Shown here: one piece after another, positions 41,532-46,848 of the stretch
Layout of the letters: the number at the start of each line of letters is the position of its first letter
How positions within the stretch are numbered: the stretch's first letter is position 1
Source: CANHCC01 sp040381555
Lineage (GTDB): Bacteria > Bacteroidota > Bacteroidia > J057 > RFSG01
Direction of reading: 5' to 3'
DNA: 46,848 nt
Assembly (NCBI GenBank): GCA_040381555.1
Contig: JBEIHC010000005.1
Coordinates: forward strand, 1 to 46,848
The notes under the pieces: model-generated
Database searches by the model: none
What the model saw: the letters and a program-made list of their open reading frames with translations, nothing else
What the model was told of the DNA's origin: nothing
Program-made: the position numbers and the translations under genes

Positions 41532-42836
41532 TCAGTTATTTTTCAGTGCTTTTTGATAAACTTCTATGGCTCGATTGCGTGCAACTGCATGATCTACAAT
41601 AGGTTTTGGATATTCGGGGCGCTCAAATTCCGGAACCCATTTGCGAATATACTCCCGCTTTGGATCAAACTTTTCGGTTTGGATATAGGGATTAAATACC
41701 CGGAAATAGGGAGCGGCATCACAACCACTGCCTGCTGCCCATTGCCAGCCTCCATTGTTAGCAGATAAGTCAAAATCCAACAAATGCCGGGCAAACCAAG
41801 CTTCTCCCCAGCGCCAATCAATTAAAAGATGTTTGGTCAGAAAAGAAGCTACTATCATCCGAACCCGGTTATGCATAAAACCAGTGCTGAGCAACTCCCG
41901 CATACCGGCATCTACAATGGGGTATCCGGTTCGTCCCTCACACCAAGCCTGAAATTGATCTTCCTGATTCAGCCACTGAATTTTATCATACTCCGGTTTG
42001 AAGGAACCCTGTGCCACATGGGGAAAATGCCAGAGGATCATCATGTAAAATTCCCGCCAGATTAATTCAGATAACCAAACCGCATTATGATTCAAACCAA
42101 CCTCTACAGCTTTACGAATACTCAAGGTGCCGAATCTGAGATGCACACTCAAACGGGTGGTTCCGGGTAAGGCAGGAAAATCCCGATTTTGGTCATACAC
42201 AGAAATCGTGGAAACAGGGATTTTTCTTTCAGGGAAAACAGCGTCATCTGATCCGGTAAAGCCTATTTTTTTCAAAGGAAAAATGCTCGGTATTTTTCCG
42301 GTGAAAAGCCTGCCTTTCATATTTTCAGAAGGGTACGGTTTTAAGAGATCTTCGGAAAACAAAGAAAGCCATTTGTTTTTGTAAGGGGTAAAAACGGTAT
42401 AAGGCTTGCCGTCGGATTTTACCACCTCATTCCGTTCAAAAATGACCTGATCTTTGAAAGAATAAAACGATGCTTGTTGTTTCTTTAAGATATCTTCAAC
42501 AGCTGAATCCCGTTCTTGGGCATAAGGCTCATAATCGGAATTGGTATAAACCGCAGAGACGGCAAAATCTCGGAGTATTTCCTTCCAAACATCTAAGGGT
42601 TTGCCGTACCGAACTAAAAGTCCAGAACCAAGTTCACGCAGTTTGGCGTCTATTTCGAGCAATCGGTCATAAATAAACTGCACCCTTCGATCCTGAGGAT
42701 TTTGGAGGGCATCCAGAATAGAGGAATCGAAAATAAAAACGGGTAAAACCGGATTGCCGGAAATCAACGCTTGGTGCAAGCCATGATTATCATCTAGGCG
42801 TAAATCGCGCCGAAACCAAAAACAGGAAATAGACAT
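41532..42836 (-). CDS. phrB: cryptochrome/DNA photolyase
   Basis: The 434-residue protein has the photolyase N-domain (start CFWFRRDLRLDDNHGLHQAL) and the FAD-binding domain with WLSELIWREFYMMILWHFP, GYPIVDAGMRELLSTGFMHNR and NGGWQWAAGSGCDAAPYFR, which carry FAD contacts and Trp residues of electron transfer. It fits class I CPD photolyase, repairing pyrimidine dimers by blue light. It opens an operon with the coiled-coil and lipoprotein genes. The 13-nt palindrome GCTTGGTGCAAGC occurs in its coding sequence at 42769-42781. Confidence 0.92.
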   Translation of the reverse strand: MSISCFWFRRDLRLDDNHGLHQALISGNPVLPVFIFDSSILDALQNPQDRRVQFIYDRLLEIDAKLRELGSGLLVRYGKPLDVWKEILRDFAVSAVYTNSDYEPYAQERDSAVEDILKKQQASFYSFKDQVIFERNEVVKSDGKPYTVFTPYKNKWLSLFSEDLLKPYPSENMKGRLFTGKIPSIFPLKKIGFTGSDDAVFPERKIPVSTISVYDQNRDFPALPGTTRLSVHLRFGTLSIRKAVEVGLNHNAVWLSELIWREFYMMILWHFPHVAQGSFKPEYDKIQWLNQEDQFQAWCEGRTGYPIVDAGMRELLSTGFMHNRVRMIVASFLTKHLLIDWRWGEAWFARHLLDFDLSANNGGWQWAAGSGCDAAPYFRVFNPYIQTEKFDPKREYIRKWVPEFERPEYPKPIVDHAVARNRAIEVYQKALKNN

Positions 42837-42923
42837 GTAAAGGAAACAATTGAAATGAGAAAAAAGTTTAGGGAGAGAATTGAGATCAATAGGGCTTTCT
42901 TGGATAGTAAGGAAAAAAAATGG

Positions 42924-43123
42924 GTTTACCCTAAACCGAGGTTTACCCTAAACCGAAGTTTACCCTAAACCGAGGTTTACCCTAAACCGGAGTTGACCCT
43001 AAACCGAAGTTTACCCTAAACCGAGGTTTACCCTAAACCGAAGTTTACCCTAAACCGAGGTTTACCCTAAACCGGGGTTGACCCTAAACCGAAGTTTACC
43101 CTAAACCGGGGTTGACCCTATGC
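42924..43123. repeat. array of GTTTACCCTAAAC, twelve units
   Basis: Twelve 13-nt units with 4-nt linkers (mostly CGAG or CGAA, also CGGA and CGGG) repeat at exactly 17 nt. Units 5, 10 and 12 carry TTG for TTT, and unit 12 ends in ATGC. The first 50 nt and the leading AAAAAATGG match the array at 25478. The array is 88 nt upstream of the photolyase start. Confidence 0.92.
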
Positions 43124-43143
43124 TTTACATTCTCCCAATGAAA

Positions 43144-43225
43144 GCTACGGCCTATTTAATTACTACATGGAAATAGAAACCATTCCGCATTTCTTTAAGA
43201 ATTTTGGAGCGATGGGGAGGTAGGA
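43144..43225 (+). repeat. dispersed repeat R, copy 1
   Basis: About 82 nt, from GCTACGGCCTATTTAATTAC to GATGGGGAGGTAGGA, with the core ACCATTCCGCATTTCTTTAA. It is repeated at 43441 (short) and 44782 (full). Confidence 0.75.
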
Positions 43226-43277
43226 ATGAGGGATTCAAAACCAGGATGTCTGGAATATTCTGAAAATATAAGCAAAT

Positions 43278-43426
43278 GCTTAAGGTAAGCGTTTGCTTAG
43301 GGCAAGCGTTTGCTTAGGGTAAGCATTTGCTTGGGGTAAGCGCTTACTTAGGGTAAGCGTTTACTTAGGGTAAGCGTTTGCTTAGGGTATGCGTTTGCTT
43401 GGGGTAAGCTTTTGCTTGGGGTAAGC
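43278..43426. repeat. array of GCTTAGGGTAAGC, nine units
   Basis: Nine 13-nt units at a 17-nt period start at 43278, 43295, 43312, 43329, 43346, 43363, 43380, 43397 and 43414, with linkers mostly GTTT. Variants are GCTTGGGGTAAGC, ACTTAGGGTAAGC, GCTTAGGGCAAGC and GCTTAGGGTATGC. It is the B unit in the opposite orientation, between repeats R1 and R2. Confidence 0.92.
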
Positions 43427-43440
43427 CCAATTACGAAAAG

Positions 43441-43497
43441 GGCATAGAAACCATTCCGCATTTCATTAAGAATTTTGCGGAGATGGGGAGGTAGGAA
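43441..43497 (+). repeat. dispersed repeat R, copy 2 (short)
   Basis: About 57 nt matching the right part of copy 1 (ATAGAAACCATTCCGCATTT through GATGGGGAGGTAGGAA), without the TTTAATTACTAC leader. Confidence 0.75.
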
Positions 43498-43510
43498 ATT
43501 CTATCGAAGG

Positions 43511-43639
43511 TGTACTACCCTACTTTTCTGGTACACAACAATAAGCTGTTAATCTATTTTATTGTTGCAAGGTGCTACTTATTTTTATAGTTAAACCTTA
43601 TTTAACTTAACCTATGTTCCTGTTTTTAGGAGTAGTACA
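43511..43639 (+). repeat. left copy of element E, TGTACTAC...GTAGTACA
   Basis: Bounded by TGTACTAC (43511-43518) and GTAGTACA (43632-43639). The inner stretch TTAACTTAACCTATGTTCCT matches the right copy at 44733 (CTTAACCTCTGTTACA). No gene is seen in 43500-43751. Confidence 0.55.
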
Positions 43640-43751
43640 CTCTCAGAAAATCGGAACGGCAGTCAAGATAAAGTTTATAAATAATAAATCGAAAATGTAA
43701 TGCTTAACTGCCTTAAGGTTATTATCCAGTCCATTAGGGGCTTAAATACAT

Positions 43752-44702
43752 TCATTGCCCCTTTCCTTCTTTTATATACCCCCATTTATCGCCGAGCTTA
43801 GCTGGGGCCATTCCTTCTGAAAACTCATAAATTGAATCATACTTACATGGAATAACCTCTTTCCCAGATTTATCAATATACCCATATTTATCCTGGCGTT
43901 TAACTTTAGCCAATCCATGAGTGAAATTATCAGCATAATCATACTTACAAGGAACAACTTCTTTCCCAGATTTATCTATAATTCCATATTTATCATTAAG
44001 CTTAACTCTTGCAATACCTTCAAAAAATCCACTAATATAATCATACTTGCAAGAAACAATTTCATTTCCATTTTTATCTATAATTCCCCATTTACCGTTG
44101 AGCTTAACTTCTGCAGTTCCTTCATAAAAAAAATTAACAATAAAATCGTACTTACAGGGAACAATTTCTTTTCCTGATTTATCGATAACTCCATATTTAT
44201 TGAAAAAATCCACTATGGCCAATCCTTCAGAAAAGCTATTGATATGATCATACTTAAAAGGAATAACTACATTTCCTGATTTATCTATAATTCCCAATCC
44301 ATTATTTAGTGAAACTATTGCCAATCCATCTTCAAAGGAATGAGCATATTTATAAATAAAAGGAATTACTTCAATATAAAAAGTACTATCATTTTCAGAC
44401 TTTGAGATTGTCTTTCCATATGATCCGGGAAAATCCGGGGCTATATTTACGCAATCATTAGAATCTTTGATTGCATCGTTCGGTGTTACAAGTATTACCT
44501 GACAGGAATCACTGTAGAAACGTTCCCATTTCTTATTGATATTATTTTGAATAGCCTTGGCAAAATCTGGCATGGTCCCTTGATCGTCTAAAATATATCC
44601 TGAAGAAATGTAATGTCCAGATGCTTGTGCAATCAGACATTTGGTTTTAAAATTGATTAAACCGATTAGTATAAATTGAAGGATGAAAACAAGATTTTTC
44701 AT
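43752..44702 (-). CDS. secreted WG-repeat protein
   Basis: The 316-residue protein has a signal peptide (about 1-26, ending near IAQA), a 90-residue unique region and then seven WG/beta-repeat units of about 35 residues, for example KYGIIDKSGKEVVPCKYDYA. Such repeats build beta-propeller-like or solenoid surfaces and are common in Bacteroidota exported proteins. There is no catalytic motif. It sits between two copies of element E and dispersed repeat R. A TAACTTTA box is upstream. Confidence 0.8.
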   Translation of the reverse strand: MKNLVFILQFILIGLINFKTKCLIAQASGHYISSGYILDDQGTMPDFAKAIQNNINKKWERFYSDSCQVILVTPNDAIKDSNDCVNIAPDFPGSYGKTISKSENDSTFYIEVIPFIYKYAHSFEDGLAIVSLNNGLGIIDKSGNVVIPFKYDHINSFSEGLAIVDFFNKYGVIDKSGKEIVPCKYDFIVNFFYEGTAEVKLNGKWGIIDKNGNEIVSCKYDYISGFFEGIARVKLNDKYGIIDKSGKEVVPCKYDYADNFTHGLAKVKRQDKYGYIDKSGKEVIPCKYDSIYEFSEGMAPAKLGDKWGYIKEGKGQ

Positions 44703-44781
44703 GGTACTACTGATTTTTAAAGTTAAGCATTTCTTACTTAACCTCTGTTACAATTTTTGGGGTGTTATATAGAGTAGTACA
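44703..44781 (+). repeat. right copy of element E
   Basis: Bounded by GGTACTAC (44703-44710) and GTAGTACA (44774-44781), with the inverted repeat GTTAAG/CTTAAC inside. It forms the upstream region of the WG-repeat gene, whose ATG adjoins GTACTAC on the other strand. Confidence 0.55.
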
Positions 44782-44863
44782 AGCTATGGTTTGTTTAATT
44801 ACTACAAAGGTATAGAGACCATTCCGCATTTCTTTAAGCATTTTGGGGAGATGGGAAGGTAGC
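44782..44863 (+). repeat. dispersed repeat R, copy 3
   Basis: About 82 nt matching copy 1 at about 80 percent by eye (TTTAATTACTAC leader and ACCATTCCGCATTTCTTTAA core). It directly follows element E. The remaining stretch to 44974 has no visible gene. Confidence 0.75.
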
Positions 44864-44974
44864 TTGGTGGATTTAGGAAATAGGAGCTTAGTATTAATCT
44901 GATTACTTATCGGATTTTATTCAAAAAAAACGGCAGTAAAAATCTCGGTTTGCTAATCCTCAACCTATTTGAAA

Positions 44975-46249
44975 TTATACTGTCTGATTAAAAGCTTGCT
45001 TCATCGCTTCTATTTGATTTGCGGGAATACCGATATTTTTTGCCACCAGCCTCCATTTTTTAACTGCTTTGATTACTTGCATTAAGATTTTATCGGACTG
45101 TTGATTGGTCAATCTGAAATAGGATGCTACAGATTTTGCCACTTCTAAATCAAGTGCATTGTCGGTTTCGGTAATGTTTAAGGCTAATCCCGTTCCATCC
45201 GGATTCGGATTCATGTCATAAGCGGGTGATAAAATCCATCCCGATTTCCCAAGCAGAAATCCATGGTTCCGTAAATGATCATCTGTATTGCAGATACAAA
45301 TATTGAAAACAATTCTGCGCCACAACTCTTCGAGATCCTGGGAAATCCTCGCTCCAAAACGGCTGATGATTTCGGCCAATTCTAGATAGCTTATGCCATT
45401 TTCCTGGCTATCCCCATCTTTATACCCCAGGAGGGTCATTGCTGAGGCGAAATGAATCCTTTTACCCGTTTTCGTTCGATCAAAGCGCCTGCTTAAAAAA
45501 GTGTGTCTTCTTCCGGAGAGGGGAAGTAAGGAACATTCGGGCGTATCCAGACCGGCTTTTTTCGCCAGTACCTGCGCGACCATTTCCCATGCACCTACAT
45601 CCAAACCATCATACCGACTGGGAAACTTGGCAATCCACAAATGACCTTGAGCATCCCGTACACCTGCCTTGGGTCTCGCTCCGCCTAATGAGGAACCGGG
45701 AGCCATCAACACATTCAACCACTTCAATTGTTCGGCATCCTTGCCCGGCTTTTCATTTTCCAATTGACGACTGGCTTGTTCCAGTGCTCTCAAGGCAGTC
45801 CAAGGAGGAGTAGCAAATAGTGGATCGCTATTCAGAAAATCTCCCTCTTCTTGGATTTTGAACCTCAATGCCCCCATTCGATTTTCATCAATAACACCGA
45901 GTAAGAAATCAGATTCCATCAGCGTTTTTTCCTTTCGATTTTCTATCCGCGCTACAATAGCTTCTCTTCTTTTCATTAAAACCCGGCCCCAACGATCGGG
46001 CGCAGAATCTAAAAAAATGCCGAAGTTCGGTTTAGCATCTGCTCCATACTGACGACCTGAATAAAAATGAAGTTCTGGATCCAGGAAGAATTCCGGTGCC
46101 GATTCAAGCCATTCCTTTGCATATTCAAAGGAAAATATCTCCTTACCTCTGAGCCTTTCCGCGTATAAATTTCCCATAAGCGTGGGAGATTCCAGCCCTT
46201 GCAGCTCAGCATACACAAGGATATTCTTAGCCTCAGGAACTTTTGCCAT
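44975..46249 (-). CDS. hipA: HipA-type serine/threonine kinase toxin
   Basis: The 424-residue protein has an N-terminal HipA subdomain and the kinase domain: GSSLGGARPKA (186-196) is the glycine loop with the autophosphorylation Ser, NTDDHLRNHGF has the catalytic D323, and AYDMNP the metal-binding D345. HipA kinases phosphorylate aminoacyl-tRNA synthetases, halting growth. It overlaps hipB by 17 nt using the ATG at 46249; a GTG at 46273 is an alternative. Its length is that of a single-chain HipA, not the split HipS-HipT type. Confidence 0.88.
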   Translation of the reverse strand: MAKVPEAKNILVYAELQGLESPTLMGNLYAERLRGKEIFSFEYAKEWLESAPEFFLDPELHFYSGRQYGADAKPNFGIFLDSAPDRWGRVLMKRREAIVARIENRKEKTLMESDFLLGVIDENRMGALRFKIQEEGDFLNSDPLFATPPWTALRALEQASRQLENEKPGKDAEQLKWLNVLMAPGSSLGGARPKAGVRDAQGHLWIAKFPSRYDGLDVGAWEMVAQVLAKKAGLDTPECSLLPLSGRRHTFLSRRFDRTKTGKRIHFASAMTLLGYKDGDSQENGISYLELAEIISRFGARISQDLEELWRRIVFNICICNTDDHLRNHGFLLGKSGWILSPAYDMNPNPDGTGLALNITETDNALDLEVAKSVASYFRLTNQQSDKILMQVIKAVKKWRLVAKNIGIPANQIEAMKQAFNQTV

Positions 46250-46568
46250 GGGAGTTGGATTTTTTGGGAGCACGGGCTTTTACGGATAGATTTAAATCCT
46301 GTAATTTTCTTCCCAGTAAATCATCTGCTGCTAATTTTTTCAGGTCAGCTTCCATCCCCAATACAAACAATACCTGGGCATAAGCACCCATAGATACTGC
46401 AGGAGAACCTTTCTCAATCTGACCCACGATATAGCGGGTAAGATTCGCTCGTTCCGCCATTTGCTCAGCGCTCATTTTTCTGCGGAGTCGTGCCAGCTTC
46501 AGATGGGTGCCTATGTCCTCCAGAATACGCATCATTCTGGGGAGTAGTAAGGGAGAATTTCGACTCAT
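46233..46568 (-). CDS. hipB: HipB-like XRE antitoxin
   Basis: The 111-residue protein has a helix-turn-helix of the XRE type at about residues 20-75 (IGTHLKLARLRRKMSAEQMA then VGQIEKGSPAV). The last 35 residues are basic and probably bind HipA. It represses its own operon through the operator repeats just upstream. The hipBA pair lies next to repeat arrays at the window end. Confidence 0.85.
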   Translation of the reverse strand: MSRNSPLLLPRMMRILEDIGTHLKLARLRRKMSAEQMAERANLTRYIVGQIEKGSPAVSMGAYAQVLFVLGMEADLKKLAADDLLGRKLQDLNLSVKARAPKKSNSHGKSS

Positions 46569-46570
46569 AA

Positions 46571-46617
46571 TGACTAATTAATTAAGCAAATATACCTTTT
46601 TTTGACTAAATAATTAA
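46571..46617 (-). promoter_or_regulatory. hipBA promoter with two direct operator repeats
   Basis: TGACTAATTAATTAA (46571-46585) and TGACTAAATAATTAA (46603-46617) are direct repeats 32 nt apart. The -7 box TATATTTG (46587-46594, minus) lies between them. The arrangement fits autorepression by HipB dimers on both sides of the promoter. Confidence 0.55.
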
Positions 46618-46698
46618 ACATTATAAAGAAATTGTTCTGATGAAATCTAACTAGTGTCTGATACAAAAAACTACCTAAGGAAGGATTAGCAAAAATAA

Positions 46699-46848
46699 GT
46701 TTACCCTAAACCGAAGTTTACCCTAAACCGAGGTTTACCCTAAACCGAGGTTTACCCTAAACGGAAGTTTACCCTAAACGGAAGTTTACCCTAAACCGAG
46801 GTTTACCCTAAACGGAAGTTTACCCTAAACCGGGGTTTACACTAAACC
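46699..46848. repeat. array of GTTTACCCTAAAC, at least nine units
   Basis: Nine units at exactly 17 nt (from 46699 to 46847) with linkers CGAA, CGAG, GGAA and CGGG. The last unit reads GTTTACACTAAAC. The array runs off the window, so its true length is unknown. Confidence 0.9.

Noticed and set aside
42924..43426. CRISPR array
   Set aside because: Period is only 17 nt and linkers are 4 nt, so there are no spacers, and no cas genes lie nearby.
46699..46848. Telomere-type CCCTAAA repeat
   Set aside because: The heptamer CCCTAAA resembles plant telomeres, but the real period is 17 nt and the unit is a palindrome; the setting is a bacterial chromosome.

Overview
The window is a 46.8 kb chromosomal stretch from a member of the Bacteroidota, probably in the Sphingobacteriales/Saprospirales/Chitinophagales range. 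The inference rests on the rpmG-DUF4295 pair, two secreted proteins with type IX secretion (T9SS) C-terminal sorting domains, menaquinone synthesis by the futalosine route, and many TAnnTTTG-type -7 promoter elements, some with a TTG/TTTG box 20 bp upstream. No rRNA, tRNA or CRISPR array was found, and there is no transposase or phage gene.

Layout. 1-5.2 kb: ribosomal protein L33 with DUF4295, the murein-recycling ligase Mpl, a TMTC-like membrane/TPR protein and a metallo-beta-lactamase-fold hydrolase. 5.2-11 kb: exported proteins (an unknown protein, an M6-like metallopeptidase, a TPR protein, a lipoprotein). 11-13.7 kb: mqnE, a histidine phosphatase and mqnA. 13.8-19.6 kb: six genes, each overlapping the next by 4 nt (FemAB/GNAT-like transferase, methyltransferase, FAD-type oxidoreductase, second methyltransferase, family 2 glycosyltransferase, DegT aminotransferase), probably a glycan or sugar-modification operon. 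19.7-21.3 kb: rsmG and an isolated nuoAB pair. 21.4-25.3 kb: a 1293-residue T9SS protein with nine Ig/PKD-like repeats. 25.8-33.8 kb: housekeeping genes (def, ruvX, a histidine kinase, hemA, bioD, a lipoprotein, cinA, a 2-oxoacid dehydrogenase E2). 33.9-38.7 kb: a second T9SS protein, a VOC protein, and a DUF47/PiT phosphate-transport pair. 38.9-42.8 kb: an ftcD broken by one in-frame stop, facing an operon of photolyase, a coiled-coil protein and two tiny overlapping lipoproteins. 42.8-46.8 kb: a repeat-rich accessory segment with a WG-repeat protein and a HipBA toxin-antitoxin pair.

The most unusual feature lies in the intergenic DNA. It is seeded with 13-nt palindromes built as 5-nt arm, 3-nt centre, 5-nt arm, spaced 16 or 17 nt apart. 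Arm sequences differ between loci but stay largely self-complementary (GCTTG-CAC-CAAGC, GCTTA-CCC-TAAGC, GTTTA-CCC-TAAAC, GCTTG-CTG-CAAGC). Four loci carry the same three-unit A-B-A composite of 45 nt, and others are tandem arrays of 3 to 12 units. Several palindromes or short tandem repeats sit within a few bases of a stop codon. I do not recognise this as a described family. All function assignments come from reading motifs; no database search was possible.
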